Source: Cellulomonas edaphi (lineage in GTDB: Bacteria > Actinomycetota > Actinomycetes > Actinomycetales > Cellulomonadaceae). Taken from it: a stretch of 64,000 bases of DNA. Location of the stretch: positions 124,001 through 188,000 of the forward strand of contig NZ_JAUCGR010000002.1 of assembly GCF_030362815.1 (NCBI RefSeq), read 5' to 3'. The notes under the pieces were generated by a model, which had not been told where the DNA came from, made no database searches, and was given only the letters and a program-made list of their open reading frames with translations. The position numbers and the translations under genes were made by a program. Below are positions 34,818-43,327 of the stretch, one piece after another. The first letter of the stretch is position 1. The number at the start of each line of letters is the position of its first letter.

Positions 34818-35489
34818 GTGACCAAGGACGACGCCACCGCCACCGATGCCATCGACATCACCACGGCCGGTGAGGCCATCGAGCCCGAGGTGGTCCCCGC
34901 CGACCGCCCGAAGCGTCGTGCCCTCGTGGTCGAGGACGAGGCGCTCATCCGCATGGACGTCGTCGAGACGCTGCGCGACGCCGGCTACGACGTGGTCGGC
35001 GAGGCGGGCGACGGCGAGCAGGCGGTCGCGCTGGCCACCGAGCTCAAGCCCGACATCGTCGTGATGGACGTGAAGATGCCCGTCCTGGACGGCATCTCGG
35101 CCGCCGAGCGCATCGGCAAGGCGCACCTCGCGCCCGTCGTCCTGCTGACGGCCTTCTCCCAGACCGAGCTCGTCGAGCGGGCGCGCGACGCCGGCGCCAT
35201 GGCGTACGTCGTCAAGCCCTTCAGCCCGGCGGACCTGCTGCCCGCCGTCGAGATCGCGATCTCGCGGTACGCGCAGATCACGGCGCTCGAGGCCGAGGTC
35301 GCCGACATGGCCGACCGGTTCGAGACCCGCAAGCGCGTGGACCGGGCCAAGGGTCTGCTCATGTCGAAGATGGGCCTGTCGGAGCCGGAGTCGTTCCGCT
35401 GGATCCAGAAGACGTCGATGGACCGGCGCCTGACCATGCGCGAGGTGGCCGACGCGGTCATCGAGCAGGTCGGCGGCGGCGCGTCCTGA
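34818..35489 (+). CDS. pdtaR: Response regulator with ANTAR RNA-binding domain (PdtaR type)
   Basis: A 223-residue protein. After a ~30-residue acidic N-terminal extension comes a receiver domain: acidic pocket VVEDEALIRMD, phosphoacceptor Asp in DIVVMDVKMP, Thr in LLTAFS, Lys in YVVKPFSP. A short coiled segment links to the ANTAR domain (RKRVDRAKGLLMSKMGLSEP). PdtaR partners the histidine kinase PdtaS, which is not in this window. Its position before polA is conserved with M. tuberculosis. It is leaderless. Confidence 0.93.
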   Translation: MTKDDATATDAIDITTAGEAIEPEVVPADRPKRRALVVEDEALIRMDVVETLRDAGYDVVGEAGDGEQAVALATELKPDIVVMDVKMPVLDGISAAERIGKAHLAPVVLLTAFSQTELVERARDAGAMAYVVKPFSPADLLPAVEIAISRYAQITALEAEVADMADRFETRKRVDRAKGLLMSKMGLSEPESFRWIQKTSMDRRLTMREVADAVIEQVGGGAS

Positions 35490-35501
35490 TCCAGGGCTGA
35501 G

Positions 35502-36269
35502 CTAGCCCTCGGCCCGGCCCGGGACCACGTCGACGACGAGTGCCCGGTGGTCCGACAGGCCGGTGTCGATCGAGGTCGCGGGCCCGGTGGCGCGCACGTC
35601 GCCGTCGCCGAGGATGTGGTCGATCTGGCGCGTCGGCGTCCCCACGGGGTAGGTCGGCTCGGTCGCGAGGGCACGGAGCGTCGAGGCCGCACCGACCTGA
35701 GCGGGCGTCATGTTGAGGTCGCCCATCAGCACGAACGGCCGGGGGAGACCTTCGGTAGCCTCGAGCAGCGAGGTGAGCTGGCGCGAGTGCCAGTCGGGAA
35801 GCCAGCTGAGGTGCGTCCCGACGACGGTGATCGGACCGTCCGGCGTCTCGACGACCGCCGTGACCGCCGCGCGGGGCTCGTCGCGGACGGGCCGGCGCAC
35901 GCGCCCCGACCCGACCCAGGCGATACCGGGGCGCCGGGGAAGCCGCACGGTGCTCCAGGAGGTCACGGGCAGCCGGGACACGAGCGCCACGCCGTACGCC
36001 GGCCGGGACGTGCGCAGGTCGTCGTGGGCCGTCCGCCACAGGCCGGGGAGGCCATGCATCGTGGCGACGAACCGGACGTCGCCGCCCATGGCTTCGGCCG
36101 CCACCGTGGCCAGGTCGGCCCGTCGTGAGCGGGACTGCCCGCGGTCCACCTCCTGCAGGGCCACGACGTCGGCGTCCAGAGCGCGCACCGCGGTGGCGAA
36201 CCGGTCGACGTCCACCCTGCCGTCCACGAGCGAGCGGCCGTGCAGGACGTTGTAGGTCGCCACGCGCAT
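35502..36269 (-). CDS. Endonuclease/exonuclease/phosphatase family protein
   Basis: A 255-residue metal-dependent phosphoesterase of the EEP fold. Conserved positions are Asn in ATYNVLHGR, Glu in VVALQEVDRG, His in VVGTHLSWLP, Asp/Asn in LMGDLNMTP, and the terminal Asp-His in LSDHRALVV. No signal peptide or membrane helix, so cytoplasmic. It could act on DNA, phosphoinositide-like or sphingomyelin-type substrates; not resolvable from sequence. A -10-like CACAAT lies 6 bases before the ATG. Confidence 0.88.
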   Translation of the reverse strand: MRVATYNVLHGRSLVDGRVDVDRFATAVRALDADVVALQEVDRGQSRSRRADLATVAAEAMGGDVRFVATMHGLPGLWRTAHDDLRTSRPAYGVALVSRLPVTSWSTVRLPRRPGIAWVGSGRVRRPVRDEPRAAVTAVVETPDGPITVVGTHLSWLPDWHSRQLTSLLEATEGLPRPFVLMGDLNMTPAQVGAASTLRALATEPTYPVGTPTRQIDHILGDGDVRATGPATSIDTGLSDHRALVVDVVPGRAEG

Positions 36270-36318
36270 GCCGCGATTGTGCCCGGAGAGCGTCGTCGGC
36301 GCGCGGGACGACCGCTTT

Positions 36319-36363
36319 CCGGTCAGATGTCCAACTTTTCTGTGGGATTGGTCACCTGACCGG
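36319..36363. promoter_or_regulatory. GGTCA-type inverted repeats in the divergent gap
   Basis: CCGGTCAG (36319-36326) and CTGACCGG (36356-36363) are perfect inverted 8-mers 29 bases apart, and a tighter palindrome GGTCA-CC-TGACC lies at 36350-36361. The AT-rich block between them (ACTTTTCTGTGGG) is a likely promoter. This suggests a looped or cooperative operator controlling the acetyltransferase gene. Confidence 0.45.
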
Positions 36364-36475
36364 CTGGAAGGTCTAGGCAAGGCGCCGGTGTTGGGCCATG
36401 ATCGGCGGGACGCCATCGAGGGCAGCGGCGGTGTCACCCCGACCGGATCCCCCCCGTCCCGTCTGGAGGCTGCCC

Positions 36476-37159
36476 GTGCGCCCCGGAGTTCACGTCAGTG
36501 CCGCTCGACCCGAGGACCTCGACTCGCTCGTCGAGCTGTGCCTCGCCGCGCGCGCCGAGTCGGCGGTCGGGGCCCAGCTGTGCACGGACGACGCGGAGCG
36601 CCTGCGCGACCAGCTCGGTGCGCTCCTGGCCGTACCCGGCGGTCTGGCCCTGATGGGCACCGTGGACGGCGTGCCGGCGGGCATGCTCCTGGCGCGCCTG
36701 GTCGGTCCCAGCCTCTTCACCGACGTGGTCAGCCTGAACCTCGAGGCCGTGTACGTCGTCCCGGACGCTCGCCGACGCGGCCTCGGGCACATGCTGCTGT
36801 CCGCCGCCACGCAGCAGGCCGACGAGGCCGGCGCCGCCGACGTGTACGCGACGCCCCTGCCGGGCTCGCGCGGCATGCAGCGGTTCCTGGCGCGGCTCGG
36901 CTTCGCGCCGGCCGCCGCCCACCGCGTCGTCGCCACCTCGGCCCTGCAGCGCCGGCTCGCGCACGAGGGTGCGCCCGCCGCGGCGGGACGCCGCCCCTCG
37001 CCGCGCGGCCTGGAGGACCTCATCGCCCGACGCCGTCAGGCGCGCGAGGGTCGCGCCGCCTCCGCAGCGGGCGATCAGGCGACGGCGTCGATCAGCATGC
37101 AGGTCAACCGCGCCGTGCAGATGCGTCGCCCGTCGGCGTCGTCGACCACCACCTGGTAG
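36476..37159 (+). CDS. GNAT family N-acetyltransferase
   Basis: A 227-residue protein with the GNAT fold over residues ~1-160. The acetyl-CoA pyrophosphate loop is RRRGLG in VYVVPDARRRGLGHMLLSA. Substrate unknown. GTG 36476 is chosen because GGAGG lies exactly six bases upstream; an ATG at 36398 lacks one. The last ~28 codons overlap the 3' end of the convergent thioesterase gene, and this Ser/Thr-rich tail looks non-conserved, probably gained by loss of an earlier stop. Confidence 0.85.
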   Translation: MRPGVHVSAARPEDLDSLVELCLAARAESAVGAQLCTDDAERLRDQLGALLAVPGGLALMGTVDGVPAGMLLARLVGPSLFTDVVSLNLEAVYVVPDARRRGLGHMLLSAATQQADEAGAADVYATPLPGSRGMQRFLARLGFAPAAAHRVVATSALQRRLAHEGAPAAAGRRPSPRGLEDLIARRRQAREGRAASAAGDQATASISMQVNRAVQMRRPSASSTTTW

Positions 37160-37488
37160 GTCGCCAGGGTGCGGCCCAGGTGCAGGGCGGTCGCCGTGCC
37201 GGTCACCAGACCCTCGCGCGCCGAGCGGTGGTGCGTGCAGCTGAGCTCGATGCCCACGGCCGCGCGGCTCGCCCCGGCGTGCTGCTGCGCGGCGTAGGAG
37301 CCGAGCGTCTCGGCGAGCACCGCCGACGCGCCGCCGTGCAGCAGGCCGTAAGGCTGGGTGTTGCCCGCGACCGGCATGGTCCCGACCGCCCTCCGCGCGG
37401 TGGCCTCGGTGATCTCGATGCCCATGCGTTCGAGCAGGGTGCCGGCGATCTCGGGCAGCGGCGTCTGGGCGCCGGTCGTGTCGGTCAT
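37075..37488 (-). CDS. PaaI-family hotdog-fold thioesterase
   Basis: A 137-residue hotdog protein with the PaaI/YdiI thioesterase block QPYGLLHGGASAVLAETLGS (His-Gly-Gly and the catalytic acidic residue), followed by GIELSCTHHRSAREG. It hydrolyses an acyl-CoA; the substrate is unknown. It is convergent and overlapping with the GNAT gene and divergent from polA, with only 19 bases between start codons, so the polA -35 must lie inside this gene. Confidence 0.9.
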   Translation of the reverse strand: MTDTTGAQTPLPEIAGTLLERMGIEITEATARRAVGTMPVAGNTQPYGLLHGGASAVLAETLGSYAAQQHAGASRAAVGIELSCTHHRSAREGLVTGTATALHLGRTLATYQVVVDDADGRRICTARLTCMLIDAVA

Positions 37489-37494
37489 GGCAGA

Positions 37495-37500
37495 TAGGTT
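37495..37500 (+). promoter_or_regulatory. -10 element of leaderless polA mRNA
   Basis: TAGGTT lies 7 bases before GTG 37508 in a divergent gap of only 19 bases. Confidence 0.6.
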
Positions 37501-37507
37501 GGCACCC

Positions 37508-40216
37508 GTGAGCGACGCACAGCCAGCCCGACTTCTTCTCATCGACGGACACTCGATGGCGTACCGGGCCTTCTTCGCCCTGCCGGTCGACAAGTTCGCG
37601 ACCTCGACGGGCGAGCCGACCAACGCGGTCTTCGGGTTCGTGTCGATGCTCGCCAACCTGCTGCGGGACGAGGCTCCCACGCACGTGGCGGTCGCGTTCG
37701 ACCTGGGTCGCACCACGTTCCGCACCGAGGAGTACGAGTCCTACAAGGGCAACCGCGACGCGACCCCGGCGCCGTTCAAGGGCCAGGTCGACGTGATCCG
37801 TCGCGTGCTCGACACCATGCACATCCCGGTGCTCACCAAGGAGCGGTTCGAGGCCGACGACATCCTCGCCACGCTCGCGGGACGCGCGGAGGCCCAGGGC
37901 ATGCAGGTGCTGATCTGCTCGGGCGACCGGGACTCGTTCCAGCTCGTCACGCCGGACGTCACCGTGCTCTACCCGGTCAGGGGCGTCTCGGAGCTCGCCC
38001 GCATGACGCCGGAGGCGGTGGAGGCGAAGTACGGGGTCAGCCCGGCCCGGTACCCGGACCTCGCGGCGCTCGTCGGCGAGTCCAGCGACAACCTGCCCGG
38101 CATCCCGGGGGTGGGGCCCAAGACGGCGGCCAAGTGGATCGCGCAGTACGACGGGCTGGAGGGCGTGCTCGCCCACGCCGGCATGGTGCCCGGCAAGGCG
38201 GGGGAGGCGCTGCGCGAGAACCTCGAGCAGGTGGCCCTCAACCGGCGCCTGAACGCGCTGGTGACGGACCTCGACCTCCCGCTCGGCCCCGAGGACCTGG
38301 CGGCGCGCCCCTGGGACCGCCCGGCGCTGCACGCGATCCTCGACGAGCTCGAGTTCCGGACCCTGCGCGACCGCCTGTTCGCCATGCTGGACGACGAGGA
38401 GAAGGACGCCGCCGTGACCGCGGCTGCCGCGCACCTCGACGTCGCACAGCTCGAGGCTGGCGAGCTCGCGGACTGGCTGGGCGAGCGGGCCGGTCAGCTC
38501 CTGGGGGTGGACGTGCGGGGCTCGGGTGCGCCCGCCGCGCCCGATGCGTGGGGCATCGCGTTGGCCGACGACGCCGGCCGCGCGGCCGCGTTCGACCTGC
38601 AGCAGATCGCTCCCGTCGACGAGACGGCCTTGGCCGCGTGGCTCGCCGACCCCGAGGCGCCCAAGAGCATCCACGGCGCCAAGGTGGCGTGGCACGCACT
38701 CGCGGGCCGCGGCCTGTCGCTGGCGGGGGTCGTGTTCGACACCGAGCTCGCCGCGTACCTGTGCCAGCCCGACCGGCGGGCGTACGACCTGCCCGACCTC
38801 GCCATCGGCTACCTGCGTCGCGAGCTGGGCGAGGACGACGCGGCGACGAGCGGACAGGGAGCGCTGGACCTCGAGCTGGACGGCTCCGACGAGGGCCGCC
38901 GTGCCGCCGTGCGCGCCGCCGCCGTGCGTGACCTCACCGACGTGCTGGACGGCGAGGTCGGCGACCGCGGGCTGACCCACCTGCTCACCGATCTCGAGCT
39001 GCCCCTGCAGGACGTGCTCGGTCGCATGGAGCGCACGGGCATCGCGATCGACACCGAGTACCTGAGCGGCCTGGAGCGGTCGTTCGACGCGACGGTGCGC
39101 GAGGCGGCCGCGGAGGCCTACGCGGTGATCGGCCGTGAGGTGAACCTCGGCTCGCCCAAGCAGCTGCAGGAGGTGCTGTTCGACCAGCTGGGCATGCCCA
39201 AGACCAAGAAGAACAAGACCGGCTACACCACCGACGCCGCGGCGCTCACCGACCTGTTCGCCCGCACCCAGCACCCGTTCCTCGAGCACCTGCTCGCGCA
39301 TCGTGACGCGATCCGGCTGCGTCAGACGGTCGAGGGCCTGCTCCGCTCGATCGCTCCCGACGGCCGGATCCACACCACCTTCCAGCAGACCATCGCCGCC
39401 ACCGGGCGGCTGTCGTCGGCCGACCCCAACCTCCAGAACATCCCCATCCGCACCGAGGCCGGCCGCCAGATCCGCCGCGCCTTCGTGGTCGGCCAGGGCT
39501 ACGAGACGCTGGTGACCGCCGACTACTCGCAGATCGAGATGCGGATCATGGCGCACCTGTCCGGCGACGAGGGCCTGATCGAGGCGTTCCGTTCCGGCGA
39601 AGACCTGCACAGCTACGTCGGCTCGCGCGTGTTCGGCGTGCCGACCACCGAGGTGACGGCGGCCCAGCGCTCCAAGATCAAGGCGATGAGCTACGGCCTC
39701 GCGTACGGCCTGTCGGCCTACGGTCTGTCCCAGCAGCTCGCCATCGAGGTCTCGGAGGCGTCCGCCCTCATGGCGGACTACTTCGAGCGGTTCGGCGGCG
39801 TGCGCGACTACCTCACCGGCGTGGTCGGCGAGGCGCGGGCGACGGGATACACCGCCACGCTCCTGGGTCGGCGGCGGTACCTGCCGGACCTGACGAGCGA
39901 CAACCGCCAGCGGCGCGACGTCGCGGAGCGGATGGCACTCAACGCCCCCATCCAGGGCAGCGCCGCCGACCTCATCAAGGTCGCGATGCTGGGGGTCGAC
40001 GCGGAGCTGAGCCGCCAGGGCCTGGCCTCGCGCATGCTGCTCCAGGTGCACGACGAGCTCGTCGTCGAGGTGGCCCCGGGGGAGCGCGACGCCGTCGACG
40101 CGCTCCTGCGCGAGCAGATGGGGGCGGCGGGCGATGCCGTGCCCGGCGGACCGTTGCAGGTCCCCCTCGACGTGAGCGTCGGGGTCGGCGCGAGCTGGCA
40201 CGAGGCGGGGCACTAG
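37508..40216 (+). CDS. polA: DNA polymerase I
   Basis: A 902-residue repair and Okazaki-fragment polymerase. Residues 1-~300 are the 5'-3' exonuclease (LLLIDGHSMAYRAFFAL, YKGNRDATPAPF, FEADDILATLA, GDRDSFQLV, GIPGVGPKTAAKW). Residues ~310-490 hold a 3'-5' exonuclease-like domain in which the Asp-x-Glu metal motif is not recognisable, so proofreading is probably absent, as in mycobacterial PolA. The polymerase domain is intact: motif A DYSQIEMRIMAHLSGD, motif B RSKIKAMSYGLAYGLS, motif C QVHDELVVEV. It is leaderless from GTG 37508. Confidence 0.97.
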   Translation: MSDAQPARLLLIDGHSMAYRAFFALPVDKFATSTGEPTNAVFGFVSMLANLLRDEAPTHVAVAFDLGRTTFRTEEYESYKGNRDATPAPFKGQVDVIRRVLDTMHIPVLTKERFEADDILATLAGRAEAQGMQVLICSGDRDSFQLVTPDVTVLYPVRGVSELARMTPEAVEAKYGVSPARYPDLAALVGESSDNLPGIPGVGPKTAAKWIAQYDGLEGVLAHAGMVPGKAGEALRENLEQVALNRRLNALVTDLDLPLGPEDLAARPWDRPALHAILDELEFRTLRDRLFAMLDDEEKDAAVTAAAAHLDVAQLEAGELADWLGERAGQLLGVDVRGSGAPAAPDAWGIALADDAGRAAAFDLQQIAPVDETALAAWLADPEAPKSIHGAKVAWHALAGRGLSLAGVVFDTELAAYLCQPDRRAYDLPDLAIGYLRRELGEDDAATSGQGALDLELDGSDEGRRAAVRAAAVRDLTDVLDGEVGDRGLTHLLTDLELPLQDVLGRMERTGIAIDTEYLSGLERSFDATVREAAAEAYAVIGREVNLGSPKQLQEVLFDQLGMPKTKKNKTGYTTDAAALTDLFARTQHPFLEHLLAHRDAIRLRQTVEGLLRSIAPDGRIHTTFQQTIAATGRLSSADPNLQNIPIRTEAGRQIRRAFVVGQGYETLVTADYSQIEMRIMAHLSGDEGLIEAFRSGEDLHSYVGSRVFGVPTTEVTAAQRSKIKAMSYGLAYGLSAYGLSQQLAIEVSEASALMADYFERFGGVRDYLTGVVGEARATGYTATLLGRRRYLPDLTSDNRQRRDVAERMALNAPIQGSAADLIKVAMLGVDAELSRQGLASRMLLQVHDELVVEVAPGERDAVDALLREQMGAAGDAVPGGPLQVPLDVSVGVGASWHEAGH

Positions 40217-40231
40217 GTCCTCGTCGGGGAG

Positions 40232-40261
40232 CGCCGCGGCGGGGCCGAGCCCGGCGCGGCG
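40232..40261 (+). terminator. Possible polA terminator hairpin
   Basis: CGCCGCG (40232-40238) and CGCGGCG (40255-40261) are perfect arms, with further GC pairing possible in the 16-base loop. It starts 16 bases after the polA stop. No T-tract. Confidence 0.5.
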
Positions 40262-40350
40262 TGTCGATAACGGTTTCAACGTGCGGATCGGGTGAATTGC
40301 GACACCCTGGTGCCGGTGGCAACGGGGCCACCTTGCACCTTGGAGGCGCA
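40262..40350. promoter_or_regulatory. Promoter region of the acetate-type symporter operon
   Basis: The AT-richer stretch 40264-40302 contains GTGAATTGCGACAC (40292-40305), a degenerate CRP-type site (GTGA-N6-ACAC, one mismatch to TCAC) with GGGTG/CACCC arms. cAMP-CRP/GlxR control of acetate uptake is known in corynebacteria; here it is only suggested. Confidence 0.35.
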
Positions 40351-40704
40351 GTGAGCGAAGCCGCCGACGGTCTCGAGACCGACTACCAACGTGTCCAACG
40401 CAGCGACGAGTTCCAGGCCCTCAAGCGACGCTTCCGGAACTTCGTGTTCCCGATGACGGCGCTGTTCCTGGTCTGGTACTTCGTCTACGTCCTGCTCGCC
40501 GACTACGCGCACGACTTCATGGCGACCAAGGTCTGGGGCAACATCACCGTCGGCCTGCTGTTCGGCCTCGGCCAGTTCGCCAGCACCTTCATCATCACCA
40601 TGGTCTACGCCCGCTGGGCCAACACCCGGCAGGACGCGGTGGCCGAGCGCCTCCGGCTGCACATCGAGGAAGGCACCGTGGGCCAAGGGGGTGGTGTCGC
40701 GTGA
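40351..40704 (+). CDS. DUF485 membrane protein
   Basis: A 117-residue protein with two transmembrane helices (FPMTALFLVWYFVYVLLADY and NITVGLLFGLGQFASTFIIT) after the DUF485 N-terminal segment FQALKRRFRNFVFP. The family (YjcH) is nearly always encoded beside the acetate permease ActP, and here overlaps it as GTGA. The GTG start at 40351 follows GGAGG. It is probably an accessory of the symporter. Confidence 0.92.
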   Translation: MSEAADGLETDYQRVQRSDEFQALKRRFRNFVFPMTALFLVWYFVYVLLADYAHDFMATKVWGNITVGLLFGLGQFASTFIITMVYARWANTRQDAVAERLRLHIEEGTVGQGGGVA

Positions 40705-42353
40705 TCGCCGCCGTCGCACCCATGGCCACCGAGACCGAGCAGATCGGCGAGCCGGCGGTCAACATCGCCATCTTCGGCGTGTTCGTGCTCATCACGCTCG
40801 TGATCGTGTTCCGGGCGTCCCGCAACAACAAGACCGCCGCCGACTACTACGCCGCGGGCCGGTCCTTCACCGGGCCGCAGAACGGCACGGCCATCGCCGG
40901 CGACTACCTCTCGGCGGCGTCGTTCCTGGGCATCTGCGGCGCGATCGCCATCAACGGCTACGACGGCTTCTTGTACTCCATCGGCTTCCTCGTGGCCTGG
41001 CTCGTGGCGCTGCTGCTCGTCGCGGAGCTGCTGCGCAACACGGGCAAGTTCACGATGGCGGACGTCCTGTCGTTCCGGCTCAAGGAGCGGCCCGTGCGCA
41101 TGGCGGCCTCGCTGGCCACCCTCGCGGTCGTCTTCTTCTACCTCCTCGCGCAGATGGCGGGCGCCGGGGGCCTGGTCGCGCTGCTCCTCGGCATCGAGGG
41201 GACCGGCGCGCAGGGTGTCGTCATCGCCGTCGTCGGCGCGCTGATGATCCTGTACGTGCTGGTGGGCGGCATGAAGGGCACCACCTGGGTGCAGATCATC
41301 AAGGCGATCCTGCTCATCGCCGGCGCCGCCGTGATGACCGTCTGGGTGCTGTCCAAGTACGGCTTCAACCTGTCCGACCTCCTGCAGGGCGCCGTCGACA
41401 AGGCGGGTGAGGGCGGCGAGGCGCTGCTCGGGCCGGGCAAGCAGTACGGCGCGACGTCGATGAGCCAGCTGAACTTCCTGTCGCTCGCGCTGGCACTCGT
41501 GCTCGGCACCGCGGGCCTGCCGCACGTGCTGATGCGGTTCTACACCGTGCCGACCGCCAAGGAGGCGCGTCGCTCGGTGGTGTGGGCGATCTGGCTGATC
41601 GGCATCTTCTACCTGTTCACGCTGGTGCTCGGCTACGGCGCCGGAGCGCTGGTGGGTCCGGAGGCGATCAAGGCGGCACCGGGAGGCGTGAACTCCGCGG
41701 CCCCGCTGCTCGCCTTCGAGCTCGGCGGGACGATCCTGCTCGGTCTGATCTCGGCGGTGGCGTTCGCGACGATCCTCGCGGTGGTCGCCGGCCTCACCAT
41801 CACGGCGGCCACGTCGTTCGCGCACGACATCTACGCGTCGGTCATCAAGAAGGGCCACATCAACCCCGACGGGGAGGTGCGGGTGGCCCGCGTGACGGTG
41901 CTCGCGATCGGCATCCTGGCCATCGTCGGCGGCATCTTCGCCAACGGGCAGAACGTGGCGTTCCTCGTCGCGCTCGCCTTCGCGGTCGCGGCCAGCGCCA
42001 ACCTGCCGACCATCCTCTACTCGCTGTTCTGGAAGCGGTTCAACACGTCCGGAGCGCTGTGGAGCATGTACGGCGGCCTCATCTCGTGCCTGGTGCTCAT
42101 CACCTTCTCGCCGGTCGTGTCCGGCAAGGTCGACCCGGTCACGGGCGCGAGCCTGTCGATGATCAAGGACACGTCGGTGGACTTCCACCTCATCGAGCTC
42201 GAGAACCCCGGGCTGATCACCATCCCGCTCGCGTTCATCCTCGGCATCGTCGGGACGTACCTGAGCAAGGGGAAGTCCAGCCCGGAGAAGTACGCCGAGA
42301 TGGAGGTCCGTTCCCTGACGGGCGCCGGCTCCGAGAAGGCCGTGACGCACTGA
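40701..42353 (+). CDS. actP: Sodium/solute symporter, cation acetate symporter type
   Basis: A 550-residue member of the sodium:solute symporter family with about 13 helices. ActP/MctC features are YYAAGRSFTGPQNGTAIAGD, LSAASFLGICGAIAINGYDG, HVLMRFYTVPTAKEARRSV, and ASANLPTILYSLFWKRFNTSGA. It takes up acetate and possibly pyruvate or propionate with sodium. Two start-proximal Met residues are possible, but GTG 40701, overlapping the DUF485 stop, is preferred. Confidence 0.92.
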   Translation: MIAAVAPMATETEQIGEPAVNIAIFGVFVLITLVIVFRASRNNKTAADYYAAGRSFTGPQNGTAIAGDYLSAASFLGICGAIAINGYDGFLYSIGFLVAWLVALLLVAELLRNTGKFTMADVLSFRLKERPVRMAASLATLAVVFFYLLAQMAGAGGLVALLLGIEGTGAQGVVIAVVGALMILYVLVGGMKGTTWVQIIKAILLIAGAAVMTVWVLSKYGFNLSDLLQGAVDKAGEGGEALLGPGKQYGATSMSQLNFLSLALALVLGTAGLPHVLMRFYTVPTAKEARRSVVWAIWLIGIFYLFTLVLGYGAGALVGPEAIKAAPGGVNSAAPLLAFELGGTILLGLISAVAFATILAVVAGLTITAATSFAHDIYASVIKKGHINPDGEVRVARVTVLAIGILAIVGGIFANGQNVAFLVALAFAVAASANLPTILYSLFWKRFNTSGALWSMYGGLISCLVLITFSPVVSGKVDPVTGASLSMIKDTSVDFHLIELENPGLITIPLAFILGIVGTYLSKGKSSPEKYAEMEVRSLTGAGSEKAVTH

Positions 42354-42396
42354 CGCGGGCGTCCCGGGGTGGGTCGCTCATCCCGGGACGTGCGTC
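42352..42396. terminator. Convergent-gene terminator hairpin
   Basis: The left arm (GACGC, then CGTCCCGGG, 42352-42368) pairs with CCCGGGACG and GCGTC (42382-42396), with small internal asymmetries. It includes the symporter stop codon and the last codons of the convergent methyltransferase gene, so it can end both transcripts. Confidence 0.65.
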
Positions 42397-43196
42397 ACGA
42401 AGATCGCGGTGCCCGGCAGCAGCGCGCCGCGCAGCGGCGACCAGCCGCCCCAGACGGCGTCGTGGCCCTCGGGCCACTCCGGCTCGACGATCGCGTCGAT
42501 GACGAGGCCGGCACCGACGACGTCGGCCACGTGGTCGCCGATCGTGCGGTGGTACTCGGCGTAGAGCACCGCGCCCGACGCCCCCAGCTCGGCGTACGGC
42601 CGACGGTCGAAGTACGGCCGCGTGGCCGTCAGGCCCCGCTCGCTCGGGTCGTCGGGGAACGCCCAGCGCACGGGGTGGGTCACGGCGAACACCCACCGGC
42701 CGCCCGGTCGCAGCACCCGGGCGGCCTCGCGGTGCACGCGCTCGGCGTCGGGCACGAAGGGGATGGCCCCGTAGGCAGTGAACGCGACGTCGAAGGTCGC
42801 GTCGGGGAACGGCAGGGCGCGCGCGTCGGCGGCCACGACAGGCGTGCGCACCCCCGTGGACTCGTCGTACGCGAGCCCGGCCCGCAGCATGCCCTCGGCG
42901 ACATCGGTCGCGACGACCTGCACGCCGCGCCCGGCGAGCCACCGCGAGCACTGCGCGGCACCCGCGCCGATCTCGAGCACGCGCGACCCCGCCACGTCGC
43001 CCAGCAGACCCGCGTCGGCCTCGCGCAGGCCCTCCGGGCACCAGACGAAGTCGGCGGGGCCGAGGAACGCGCCGTGCTCGTCGAGGTACTCCGTCGCGTT
43101 GGCGTCCCACCACGCGCGGCCGGATCCCGAGGCGGCCTGCGGGTCCACGTCGAGGTAGCCGGCGCTGTCCGTGGGCTCTGGCTCGGGTGCGCGCAT
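42378..43196 (-). CDS. Class I SAM-dependent methyltransferase
   Basis: A 272-residue methyltransferase. SAM motif I is VLEIGAGAAQCSRWL (~residues 73-87), followed by ATDVAEGML, DARALPFPDATFDVAF and the VLRPGGRWVFAVTHP block. The N-terminal AWWDANATEYLDEHG resembles a group of actinobacterial type 11 methyltransferases of unknown substrate. A -10-like CAGACT lies exactly 6 bases before the ATG, so it may be leaderless. Confidence 0.9.
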   Translation of the reverse strand: MRAPEPEPTDSAGYLDVDPQAASGSGRAWWDANATEYLDEHGAFLGPADFVWCPEGLREADAGLLGDVAGSRVLEIGAGAAQCSRWLAGRGVQVVATDVAEGMLRAGLAYDESTGVRTPVVAADARALPFPDATFDVAFTAYGAIPFVPDAERVHREAARVLRPGGRWVFAVTHPVRWAFPDDPSERGLTATRPYFDRRPYAELGASGAVLYAEYHRTIGDHVADVVGAGLVIDAIVEPEWPEGHDAVWGGWSPLRGALLPGTAIFVTHVPG

Positions 43197-43327
43197 GATG
43201 CCAGTCTGGCCGACGACCTGGGACCGAAGGCATGCCGGACGCGTGTCGTGGCTGGTTAGGCTGGCCGCAACGGTTGCTCGACGACGCGCACCGGCCTCGT
43301 AGACCAGCGATGAAGGAGTGCCCCAAC

